A DNA stretch of 41,191 bases, from positions 75,958-117,148 of the forward strand of contig JAQVWG010000001.1 in assembly GCA_028698585.1 (NCBI GenBank), read 5' to 3'. Under the pieces are notes generated by a model. The model was not told the DNA's origin and made no database searches. It saw nothing but the letters and a program-made list of their open reading frames with translations. The first letter of the stretch is position 1, and each line of letters begins with the position of its first letter. The translations under genes were made by a program, and so were the position numbers. Origin of the DNA: Clostridia bacterium. Its GTDB lineage: Bacteria > Bacillota > Clostridia > Christensenellales > CAG-314. Shown here one piece after another: positions 17,331-24,297 of this stretch.

Positions 17331-17904
17331 ATGTCAAAAAAACCCACAATAATTCTGCCAGCAAGCTGATTATTGGATTGTCAATTATTACAGCTGGCGT
17401 GCTCATGCTATTATCACTATTCATTCCAGTCGTTTCCTACACGTATAAGGGTGAAGTGATGAGTGTTGATATTAGCACTAAAGTTATGAGTTCCACACTC
17501 AATATATTAGAGGCTAACGGCTCATTGCCGATGAAGACGTGTCGCAAGACGAGTATTCAGAGCAAGCCGAGGATGCTCTTATATTCTTCGTTAGCGAACA
17601 AGCAGAGGATAGAATCAACACCTTTTCAGCGTTTGCATTATTCGCCGGATTACTTGGAATTATAGCTGTATTATTAGGCATTGTCTCTCTATTCGTTGCT
17701 AAAGCGTTAGATTATATTAAGTATTATGGAGTGTTGCTCTTTCTTGCAGGATTGCTTATATTCGTTTTCGGCTTGATGTATGCTAATGTCGAGACAATAT
17801 TGTCGGGTGCTAATTACAGTATATCAATTGGAACCATTCTTGCCTTTATCGGTGGTTTAGTCGGCCTTACCCCTGTCATTCTACCAATAGTGATTAAACA
17901 ATAA
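17331..17904 (+). pseudogene. Membrane-protein gene with two -1 frameshifts
   Basis: AGGAG precedes ATG 17331, but the frame stops after 12 codons. Shifting by -1 at the A7 run (17336-17342) continues as a membrane segment (LIIGLSIITAGVLMLLSLFI) and an outer loop up to about codon 65. A second -1 shift near 17522-17530 (around CTCATTGCC) leads into the frame that ends at TAA 17904 with three more membrane helices (GLLGIIAVLLG, YGVLLFLAGLLIF, TILAFIGGLVGL). Joined, these make a four-helix protein of about 190 residues. Each shift equals the loss of one base. The first site, A-AAA-AAA, is also a classical slippery heptamer, so recoding at that site is possible; the second is not slippery. Sequencing or assembly error is the other explanation. 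Family not recognised. Confidence 0.7.
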
Positions 17905-17916
17905 CATGATTAACAT

Positions 17917-17946
17917 AAGGGCGTACCGATGGTGCGCCCTTTTTAC
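17917..17946 (+). terminator. Rho-independent terminator
   Basis: An 11-bp stem (AAGGGCGTACC, 17917-17927, with 17931-17941, one T/G pair) with loop GAT, followed by T-rich sequence. Confidence 0.85.
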
Positions 17947-17955
17947 ATTTTTTGT

Positions 17956-17985
17956 TTTACTTTTGGGCTAAGTATATGCTATAAT
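17956..17985 (+). promoter_or_regulatory. Promoter of the membrane protein-nadE operon
   Basis: TTTACT (17956-17961), an 18-base spacer and a perfect TATAAT (17980-17985), about 50 bases before the ATG at 18036. Confidence 0.65.
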
Positions 17986-18035
17986 ACCCTGTAGGCAGAG
18001 CCATAATCATCAATCTGACTTATGGAGGACAGTAT

Positions 18036-18416
18036 ATGCAACATTACCGTCAAAGATTTGCAGACATTTTCAACTACACATCACGGAAGTGGTGGTACGT
18101 TATACTCAAAACGATATGTATCGTGGTAGGATTACCTCTGTATATTGTGCTGATACCGCTAGACTTAATTGTATTCGCTATCTATGTAATATTTTCTTGG
18201 ATACCTTTTGTGGGTTCAATATTCTTAATTGCCTGTCGTATATTGACTACGCTATGCAGTGTGGGTTACTATGTCGCTATATGCGTAGACGCTCCAATGT
18301 ATATCAACAGACAGAAGAATGTCAATACCGTGCAAGGTGAAGGGCAACAGACACAAGCTCAACCAGTTGGTTCAACCGACGAGAGCGACAGTGCTAGTAG
18401 TGAGGATAGTCTATGA
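18036..18416 (+). CDS. Small membrane protein of unknown function
   Basis: A 126-residue protein with a basic N-terminus (residues 1-20) and hydrophobic segments at about 22-55 and 57-88 that could form two or three membrane helices. Its hydrophilic C-terminal tail is rich in Q, S, D and E (GEGQQTQAQPVGSTDESDSA). TGGAGGA lies 8 bases before the ATG. Its stop overlaps the nadE start by ATGA (18413-18416), so the two are translationally coupled, but I see no functional link. Family not recognised. Confidence 0.75.
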   Translation: MQHYRQRFADIFNYTSRKWWYVILKTICIVVGLPLYIVLIPLDLIVFAIYVIFSWIPFVGSIFLIACRILTTLCSVGYYVAICVDAPMYINRQKNVNTVQGEGQQTQAQPVGSTDESDSASSEDSL

Positions 18417-19153
18417 GAGATTGGCAACAAGAGTTAGATAACAGAGTCGAGTTCGTACGACACGTAATTGATAGTGCTAACGCTAAAGGTGTCATCTATG
18501 GCAATTCGGGTGGCAAAGATTGCACGCTAGTATCTATAATATGTAAGAAGGCTTGCGACAACACTATGGGCATAATTATGCCATGTGCGAGTAAACGCAA
18601 CTACACAGATGATATGTTCGATGCACTGGCAGTCGCTCAGCAGTTCGGTATCGCTAACATCACAGTTGATTTGACTCAGACACGGCAGGCTCTACTAGAC
18701 AGACTGGATGTGGCGACTATAACCAATAACGCATTATCCAACATAGCACCTAGACTGCGTATGACTACTCTGTACTGTGTGGCGCAATCAATGGGTTCAT
18801 TAGTGGCAGGAACGGGTAATGCTAGCGAAATGTATATGGGTTACTTCACCAAGTGGGGAGATGGCGCTTACGACTTCAACTGTATTGCAGACTTGACTGT
18901 AACAGAGATATATCAATTCTTGGCATTCTTGGGTGTTCCACAGTCTATTATCGTCAAGAAACCCTCAGCAGGCCTGTTCGAAGGACAGACCGACGAGAGC
19001 GAAATGGGAGTAACCTATGAGGACATAGATACCCATATCTTTGGTGGTCAAGTTGACGAGAGCAGTCTTAATATTATCAACAGATATCACACTTCGACTC
19101 AACATAAGCGCAGAATGCCTATATGCTATGGTGCTGATTGGAAATCAAAGTAG
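18413..19153 (+). CDS. nadE: NH3-dependent NAD+ synthetase
   Basis: A 246-residue enzyme that amidates nicotinate adenine dinucleotide to NAD+ with ammonia and ATP. The ATP pyrophosphatase loop SGGKD is at residues 32-36. GTGNASEMYMGYFTKWGDGAYD near 137 binds the adenylate and dinucleotide, and KKPSAGLFEGQTDESEMGVTY near 182 is the family signature for the active-site loop. There is no glutaminase domain, as expected for the short form. The end of the gene (from about 19082) is the first copy of a tandem repeat that carries pieces of this gene and the next one. Confidence 0.95.
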   Translation: MRDWQQELDNRVEFVRHVIDSANAKGVIYGNSGGKDCTLVSIICKKACDNTMGIIMPCASKRNYTDDMFDALAVAQQFGIANITVDLTQTRQALLDRLDVATITNNALSNIAPRLRMTTLYCVAQSMGSLVAGTGNASEMYMGYFTKWGDGAYDFNCIADLTVTEIYQFLAFLGVPQSIIVKKPSAGLFEGQTDESEMGVTYEDIDTHIFGGQVDESSLNIINRYHTSTQHKRRMPICYGADWKSK

Positions 19154-19228
19154 ATTAGCTGAATTATCGAATAAGCTAGAATAGTTGTTAATTCTCTACC
19201 AAACAATCAATTAGTAAAGGCGATGTCT

Positions 19229-19330
19229 ATGATAAGCTCATTCATCAACCTATATAGCAGATATCACACCTTAACTCAACATAAGCGCAGAATACCTATA
19301 TGCTATGGTGCTGATTGGAAATCTAAGTAG
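19229..19330 (+). CDS. Chimeric 33-residue micro-ORF, copy 1
   Basis: Created by the tandem duplication. It starts with MISSFINLY, like the N-terminus of the HD protein, then continues as the C-terminus of NadE (RYHTLTQHKRRIP, CYGADWKSK) and stops at TAG. AAAGG precedes it, in the place of the HD gene's ribosome site, but altered to AAAGGCGAT. The product is basic. Translation and function are unproven; it may be only a by-product. Confidence 0.3.
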   Translation: MISSFINLYSRYHTLTQHKRRIPICYGADWKSK

Positions 19331-19405
19331 GTTACCCCGAATTATAGAATATGTTAGATTAGCTGTTATTCTCTACCTAACAATCAATTAGTAAAGGCGA
19401 TGTCT

Positions 19406-19507
19406 ATGATAAGCTCATTCATCAACCTATATAGCAGATATCACACCTTAACTCAACATAAGCGCAGAATACCTATATGCTATGGTGCTGATTGGAAATC
19501 TAAGTAG
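19406..19507 (+). CDS. Chimeric 33-residue micro-ORF, copy 2
   Basis: Second copy of the fused HD-start/NadE-end ORF with the same length, the same start context and the same predicted peptide as the copy at 19229. Keeping the frame intact twice is notable, but these copies are so alike that it may only reflect recent origin. Confidence 0.3.
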   Translation: MISSFINLYSRYHTLTQHKRRIPICYGADWKSK

Positions 19508-19582
19508 GTTACCCCGAATTATAGAATATGTTAGATTAGCTGTTATTCTCTACCTAACAATCAATTAGTAAAGGAGATATAT

Positions 19583-20161
19583 ATGAAAAGTTCATTTATC
19601 AACCTATATAATGCCAACATCAAGCGTGAGGGAGCAGATAAACTACTCGAATATTTAGAGAATACTGACTTCTTCTCGGCACCTTCGTCAACTAGATTTC
19701 ACTCTGCATTCGAAGGCGGATTGTGTCAACACTCGCTCAAAGTGTATTCTAAACTATTAGAACTGGTTAAACTGCAATACGGCGAGCGTTGGCAGGATAT
19801 GTTCTCTGCCGAGAGCATAGCCATAGTGGGATTACTGCACGATATATGTAAGGTCAACTACTATATAACCGAGTTACGCAATGTTAAGGTTAGTGGAGGC
19901 TGGACCCAACGCCCATATTATACAGTCCATGATAAATTGCCATATGGGCACGGCGAGAAATCCGTATTCATCATTAGCAACTATATGAGATTGTCTGCCG
20001 TGGAGGCGCTGGCAATCAACTGGCATATGGGAGGATTCGATGACAGAGTTAAGGGTGGTAGTTACTCCATAAGCGAGGCATTCGACAAATACCCACTATG
20101 CGTACTGTTACATACGGCAGACTTACTGGCCAGTTATTTAGAAGAACAAAGAGGAGAATGA
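19583..20161 (+). CDS. HD-domain phosphohydrolase
   Basis: A 192-residue metal-dependent hydrolase. Metal ligands fit the HD pattern: His in CQHSLKVY (near 50), HD in GLLHDICKV (near 89), and later His in YGHGEKS (near 123), INWHMGG (near 148) and HTADLLASYL (near 177). Related stand-alone HD proteins resemble the catalytic domain of YhaM exonuclease or act on nucleotides; no OB-fold for RNA binding is present, so a nuclease role is not shown. AAGGAG lies 6 bases before the ATG. The start of the gene is also the last piece of the tandem repeat. It is followed by pepT after 2 bases. Confidence 0.82.
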   Translation: MKSSFINLYNANIKREGADKLLEYLENTDFFSAPSSTRFHSAFEGGLCQHSLKVYSKLLELVKLQYGERWQDMFSAESIAIVGLLHDICKVNYYITELRNVKVSGGWTQRPYYTVHDKLPYGHGEKSVFIISNYMRLSAVEALAINWHMGGFDDRVKGGSYSISEAFDKYPLCVLLHTADLLASYLEEQRGE

Positions 20162-20163
20162 AA

Positions 20164-21372
20164 ATGAATACATTTAACAAGTTTTTGCGTTACGTTGCTA
20201 TTGACACCTGCGCTCAAGAAGATACAGATACTGTTCCAAGTACAGATAAGCAAAAAGACCTATCTAGGTTACTTGCGCAGGAATTGATTGATATGGGCGC
20301 ACACAACGTGTCTACAGACCAACATGGATATGTGTATGCTACTATCCCCGCTAACTGCGATAGTAAGTCTAAACTAGGCTTCATTGCCCACGTAGATACC
20401 AGTCCTGCAGTGTCAGGAGCCAACGTTAAGCCAGTCATTACGCGTAATTATGACGGCAATGATATCAATATGGGTAACGGATATACATTAAGTCCTATTC
20501 AGTACCCTAGTCTGCTCAACCATAAGGGCGAGACTGTAATATGCACCGACGGTACAACATTACTGGGTGCTGACGACAAGGCAGGTGTAGCTGAGATAAT
20601 GCAACTGGCGTACATTTTACTCACAGATAATAGCATCCAACACGGCACCGTTCAAATAGCGTTTACACCAGATGAAGAAGTAGGGCATGGTCCTATGTAC
20701 TTCGACATTCCACGCTTCAATGCCGATTTTGCTTATACTATAGACGGTGGCAGAGTAGGGGAGATTGAGTTCGAGAACTTCAATGCAGCCTCTGCTCGCA
20801 TTACTATAACGGGGGTATCTATACACCCAGGTACCGCTAAAGGTAAGATGATAAACTCTCTGCATGTTGCACACGAATTACACTCTATGTTGCCGGTTGA
20901 ACAAGACCCAGCATATACGGAAAAATACGAGGGATTCTACCACTTGACCAGAATGCAGGGTGTCTGCGATAACACTATTATGTCGTACATAATCAGGGAT
21001 CACGACAGAGTTAAGTTCGAGGCCAAGAAACAACTGCTACGTGATATTGTTAACTTCATTAACATTAAGTATGGTCCAGATACGGTTCAGTTACAGATTA
21101 CAGAGCAGTATCGCAATATGCGGGAGATGATTGAACCCAATATGCACTTGATTGACAACGCCGTTAAGGCCATGCAACAAGCCAATGTTCAACCTATTAT
21201 TATGCCAATAAGAGGGGGTACTGACGGCGCACAACTGTCGTTTAGGGGATTGCCCTGTCCTAACCTATGCACGGGTGGTTACAATTTCCACGGCAGATAT
21301 GAATATATAACCCAAGAGGCTATGGATAAGGTAGTTGAGATTCTACTCAATCTGGTTAAGTTGTATAAATAA
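20164..21372 (+). CDS. pepT: Peptidase T (tripeptide aminopeptidase)
   Basis: A 402-residue cytoplasmic M20 zinc peptidase that removes N-terminal residues from tripeptides. Zinc and catalytic residues: His76 and Asp78 in AHVDTSP, Asp137 in GADDKAG, Glu171/Glu172 in TPDEEVGHGP, Asp in YTIDGG, and a C-terminal His in YNFHGRYE. The N-terminus FLRYVAIDT..EDTDTVPST matches the PepT family. The ATG at 20164 has GAGGAG 7 bases upstream; an ATG at 20158 is too close to that site. It forms an operon with the HD gene. Confidence 0.95.
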   Translation: MNTFNKFLRYVAIDTCAQEDTDTVPSTDKQKDLSRLLAQELIDMGAHNVSTDQHGYVYATIPANCDSKSKLGFIAHVDTSPAVSGANVKPVITRNYDGNDINMGNGYTLSPIQYPSLLNHKGETVICTDGTTLLGADDKAGVAEIMQLAYILLTDNSIQHGTVQIAFTPDEEVGHGPMYFDIPRFNADFAYTIDGGRVGEIEFENFNAASARITITGVSIHPGTAKGKMINSLHVAHELHSMLPVEQDPAYTEKYEGFYHLTRMQGVCDNTIMSYIIRDHDRVKFEAKKQLLRDIVNFINIKYGPDTVQLQITEQYRNMREMIEPNMHLIDNAVKAMQQANVQPIIMPIRGGTDGAQLSFRGLPCPNLCTGGYNFHGRYEYITQEAMDKVVEILLNLVKLYK

Positions 21373-21420
21373 CTCTTGCGTTTAATTAACTAGCATTTAA
21401 TCACCGTAATAATGGCAATG

Positions 21421-21457
21421 AATAATCCACTGACAATGATTATGTCGGTGGATTATT
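21421..21457 (+). terminator. Long hairpin after pepT
   Basis: A 15-bp stem (21421-21435 with 21443-21457, one T/G pair) with loop ATGATTA. It has no T-run after it, so it may terminate weakly or mainly protect the pepT mRNA end. Confidence 0.55.
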
Positions 21458-21563
21458 ATATACTCACATAGTTTACGAGATTTCCATGCATACAGGTTTA
21501 GTTTTTCTTTCATCGTCAATAATCTAGCCATAACCAATAAATAATGATTAAGAGGTGTCTATT

Positions 21564-22814
21564 ATGAGTTTTAATCCATTCAAAGAAAAACCGCTAAAAA
21601 TCGACGAAGTGTATATGGACTGGAAAGATATGTCCGTCAAGCCCTATAACTGTAAAAGTGTCCACCCGTTTACTAAACTAAGGCTAATACTACTCAATGG
21701 TGCAGAGTTCGAGGCAGTTAAGTTTTCGCACTGTTTCTCACGCAACTGCGATGATAACGACCTGCGCAGGGAGTTGTGTCTGATTAGGCGCAGTGAACAA
21801 CAACAGCAGAAAAGGTTGGCATCATTTAAGCCTTTCGATGAATCTATACTAGAACACACCATAGGCTATGAACAATTAGCAGTTGAATTGACGTCTATGC
21901 TAGCTCAATTAGAGGCAGACCCATATGTCAAAAAAACGCTAGATTTTGCACTGCTGGAGGACTTCGACCATCTATATCGATACGCTGATTTATTAGATAT
22001 CGACGAGGGTATTAAAGCTGAACAACTTGTGGGCGAATTGACGGAAATAATGCCGGGCAGACCTACCATCGCTGAACACCGTTTTCCTGCAGACGATATT
22101 AAACGCTACTCCAACTTTGCGCAGAGTAGTCTGCAAACTAAACTTAATGTCAACATAATCACGGCTGCAGAGCAACAGACAATGAACTACTATATGAACA
22201 TAGGCAATTTCTACAAGAACAAGTTGGGCAGAGATTTATACGCAGAGATAGCCATGATAGAGGAACAGCATGTCAGTAGTTATGGTAGTCTACTGGATAC
22301 CACTTGCACTTGGCTAGAAAATCTATTAATGCACGAATACACCGAATGTTATCTGTATTACAGCGCTATGAATGACGAGAAGGATAAGCGAATCAGGGAT
22401 GTGTATGAACAGATGTTTACGCAGGAGATAGCCCACTTGCATAATGCACTCTATCTACTCAATAAGTACGAGAAAAAAGAGTATCAGCAAGTGGTGGGCA
22501 AGGGAGATTTTCCTCAACTGCTACTTTTCAAGTCCAACATTGACTACGTAAGAAATGTATTGGCTAATACTATCAACCTGACAGGATACAGAGAGGACTA
22601 TGTTGATGTAACCGATCTTAAGGAGGAGAGCGACTTCGTCAGTTATCAAAAAACAGTCAATGATCCATTGAAGAGCGTTGCAAGTCATCAAGTAATCAAC
22701 AAGTATATTGCCCTTAATGGCAATGATTACAGATTCCAAGTTAAACAGCACCCTGTTCAAGTACTGCAGAACAGACAGAAGGATAATACAAGCGTAGGGC
22801 GTCAAATAAACTGA
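21564..22814 (+). CDS. Ferritin-like diiron-type protein, uncharacterised
   Basis: A 416-residue, mostly helical soluble protein. Two ferritin-like E-x-x-H signatures are clear: IEEQHVSSY (Glu233-His236) and TQEIAHLHN (Glu288-His291). Between them, HEYTECYLYY (Glu258 and Glu261) supplies further carboxylates, as in rubrerythrin-like four-helix diiron sites. A preceding helix has EDFDH (132-136). No rubredoxin CxxC knuckle is present. The N-terminal 100 and C-terminal 100 residues are not recognised. AGAGGTG lies 6 bases before the ATG (21564); a GTG 9 bases upstream overlaps that site. It sits next to a heat-shock gene, so a stress role is possible, but this is inference. Confidence 0.7.
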   Translation: MSFNPFKEKPLKIDEVYMDWKDMSVKPYNCKSVHPFTKLRLILLNGAEFEAVKFSHCFSRNCDDNDLRRELCLIRRSEQQQQKRLASFKPFDESILEHTIGYEQLAVELTSMLAQLEADPYVKKTLDFALLEDFDHLYRYADLLDIDEGIKAEQLVGELTEIMPGRPTIAEHRFPADDIKRYSNFAQSSLQTKLNVNIITAAEQQTMNYYMNIGNFYKNKLGRDLYAEIAMIEEQHVSSYGSLLDTTCTWLENLLMHEYTECYLYYSAMNDEKDKRIRDVYEQMFTQEIAHLHNALYLLNKYEKKEYQQVVGKGDFPQLLLFKSNIDYVRNVLANTINLTGYREDYVDVTDLKEESDFVSYQKTVNDPLKSVASHQVINKYIALNGNDYRFQVKQHPVQVLQNRQKDNTSVGRQIN

Positions 22815-22888
22815 GTAATCACCTCTGTCACCTTAACAGCAAGGAATAATATGTAAAAATATTTTTTTCTAAATATTTCGAAAAACTC

Positions 22889-22916
22889 TTGACAATTAAT
22901 TTATTAGTGATATACT
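22889..22916 (+). promoter_or_regulatory. Promoter of the hsp20 gene
   Basis: TTGACA (22889-22894), a 16-base spacer and TATACT (22911-22916). The start (about 22923) falls inside the CIRCE element. Confidence 0.75.
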
Positions 22917-22920
22917 GTGA

Positions 22921-22947
22921 TTAGCAGTCAATGAGTGAGAGTGCTAA
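22921..22947 (+). promoter_or_regulatory. CIRCE operator (HrcA binding site)
   Basis: TTAGCAGTC, 9 bases, GAGTGCTAA. This matches the CIRCE consensus TTAGCACTC-N9-GAGTGCTAA at 17 of 18 positions. It covers +1, so HrcA bound here would block transcription until heat or misfolded protein removes it. Confidence 0.93.
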
Positions 22948-22999
22948 CAAACACAAGTATAGATTGCTAAAAGTATATCATAAAGAGGAGGATACAGAG

Positions 23000-23413
23000 A
23001 TGAAATATCTAACATTAAGAAACGGAGATTTGTTTGACGAGATTGATCAAATGTTTGCACCTATTTACAGAGGTAATAGGGGAGTGTCGTGCGGAATGCG
23101 CACAGATGTCATTGACAATGGTGACCACTACCAGTTCGATATCGATTTGGCAGGAGTTAATAAGGATGATATCAATTTGACACTGGATAACGGCTATCTT
23201 CAAGTTGCAGTAGAACAGAAGGAAGAACATGAAGATAAGCAAAAAGGCTACATTCGCAGAGAAAGATTTATTGGTAACTGCTCTCGCACATATTATGTGG
23301 GCGATGTAGAGGAAAAGGATATATCTGCCAATTACACTGACGGTATTCTATCTATAAAGGTTAACAAACAACCTGAAAAGCTCCCCGAGAAGAAGCAAAT
23401 TAAGGTCACCTAA
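23000..23413 (+). CDS. Hsp20 small heat-shock protein
   Basis: A 137-residue alpha-crystallin-type holdase that binds unfolding proteins without ATP. The N-terminus DLFDEIDQMFAP is typical. The alpha-crystallin domain spans about 30-120 (DVIDNGDHYQFDIDLAGV, GYIRRERFIG, YTDGILSIKVNK with the conserved A/G-x-L motif), followed by a KLPEKKQIKV tail with the I-x-V-like anchor. AGGAGG lies 10 bases before the ATG at 23000. Transcription is under a CIRCE operator, so HrcA control like groESL and dnaK is expected. A terminator follows at 23490. Confidence 0.93.
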   Translation: MKYLTLRNGDLFDEIDQMFAPIYRGNRGVSCGMRTDVIDNGDHYQFDIDLAGVNKDDINLTLDNGYLQVAVEQKEEHEDKQKGYIRRERFIGNCSRTYYVGDVEEKDISANYTDGILSIKVNKQPEKLPEKKQIKVT

Positions 23414-23489
23414 ACTATATTCGCTCAATGATAGTCAAGCACACTTCAATAGCGAAGAACCATATTCAAGCGATAACCTCCATAGTAAG

Positions 23490-23523
23490 GCAAAGAGCCC
23501 ACTAGTCCTAGTGGACTCTTTGC
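23490..23523 (+). terminator. Hairpin terminator after hsp20
   Basis: A 16-bp stem with one C/A mismatch (23490-23505 with 23508-23523). The central CTAG repeat forces a small loop. The CTCTTTGCTTATT that closes it is only moderately T-rich. Confidence 0.65.
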
Positions 23524-23605
23524 TTATTGATACAGTAATTAATAAGTTATAGACGTGCCCAAGCCTATAATTTACCTATTAACGGTAGGAGAATATCGTA
23601 CCGCT

Positions 23606-23976
23606 CACTTACTAAAGGAGTATTACTGACTGCAATTTGCTGGTGATGTAGACTAAATAATAGCTCACATATTATCGGCACACTATTAATTATTAACGCA
23701 CTTACTAAAGGAGTATTACTGACTGCAATTTAATAGTGGTGTAGACTAAATAATGCTCACATATTATCGGCACACTATTAATTATTAACGCACTTACTAA
23801 AGGAATATTACTGACTGCAATTTGCTGGTGATGTAGACTAAATAATAGCTCACATATTATCGGCACACTATTAATTATTAACGCACTTACTAAAGGAGTA
23901 TTACTGACTGCAATTTGCTGGTGATGTAGACTAAATAATAGCTCACATATTATCGGCACACTACTAATTATAACGC
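23606..23976 (+). repeat. Four-copy 93-bp tandem repeat
   Basis: Units start at 23606, 23699, 23791 and 23884 with CACTTACTAAAGG, continue through ACTGACTGCAATTTG and GATGTAGACTAAATAAT, and end with ATTATCGGCACACTA. The periods are 93, 92 and 93. Copy identity is very high. The repeat lies in a gene-free gap of 884 bases between hsp20 and the transhydrogenase; apart from this repeat, the terminator and the pnt leader I see nothing there. Confidence 0.95.
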
Positions 23977-24086
23977 AGTCATCAACGGCATGATATATCA
24001 TATATTATTTACGCTATCACAGTGTGTATCTGTAGACAAAAAATGATAAATGTTGTCAAATATTTTTGTAAAATCCCCCCAATATA

Positions 24087-24115
24087 TTTACATTTATTTA
24101 CCATTGTGATATAGT
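24087..24115 (+). promoter_or_regulatory. Promoter of the transhydrogenase operon
   Basis: TTTACA (24087-24092), a 17-base spacer and TATAGT (24110-24115). It gives a long leader of about 175 bases. Confidence 0.6.
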
Positions 24116-24117
24116 CA

Positions 24118-24152
24118 TTGTGCGAAGTGACAGACAGTCATTTCGTGCGCAA
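24118..24152 (+). promoter_or_regulatory. Leader hairpin at the 5' end of the pnt transcript
   Basis: TTGTGC and GAAGTGAC pair with GTCATTTC and GCGCAA, forming a 14-bp imperfect stem with a 2-base bulge and loop AGACA. It sits at the predicted +1 (about 24122). It could be an operator or a stabilising 5' hairpin. Confidence 0.45.
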
Positions 24153-24177
24153 ATTAGCTGTTGAACAGGGCACAACA

Positions 24178-24186
24178 TGTGGATAA
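24178..24186 (-). promoter_or_regulatory. DnaA box in the pnt leader
   Basis: TGTGGATAA, a perfect reverse complement of the DnaA box TTATCCACA, 112 bases before the pntAA start. A single 9-mer could be chance. Confidence 0.35.
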
Positions 24187-24297
24187 TACAAGCCATAAAT
24201 TAACATATTACATACATAACGCATTGCTCAAGTAGAAGCACTTCTAATAAATAGACAAATTAAGGCTATCATGCCTATAAAAAGAGGATAAATAAAA

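Larger units (their letters stand above)
19082..19610 (+). repeat. Three-copy tandem repeat spanning the nadE/HD junction
   Basis: Units begin at 19082, 19259 and 19438 (periods 177 and 179). Each consists of the last 24 codons of nadE, the intergenic spacer, and the ribosome site and first nine or so codons of the HD gene. The first unit is the real nadE end and the last one leads into the real HD gene. The two internal junctions fuse the HD start to the nadE end. The two middle copies are nearly identical while the outer ends differ more. Confidence 0.92.

Noticed and set aside
17139-17369. ORF running through tRNA-Pro
   Set aside because: It reads across a certain tRNA gene. Only its last 12 codons, from ATG 17331, belong to a real gene start.
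23606-23976. CRISPR array
   Set aside because: The units repeat over their full length with no unique spacers and no cas genes are nearby.
23705-24001. Minus-strand ORF with repeated peptide SVPIICELLFSLHHQQIAVS
   Set aside because: It is the antisense of the 93-bp noncoding repeat, has no ribosome site, and one repeat is 92 bp long, which breaks the repeated frame.
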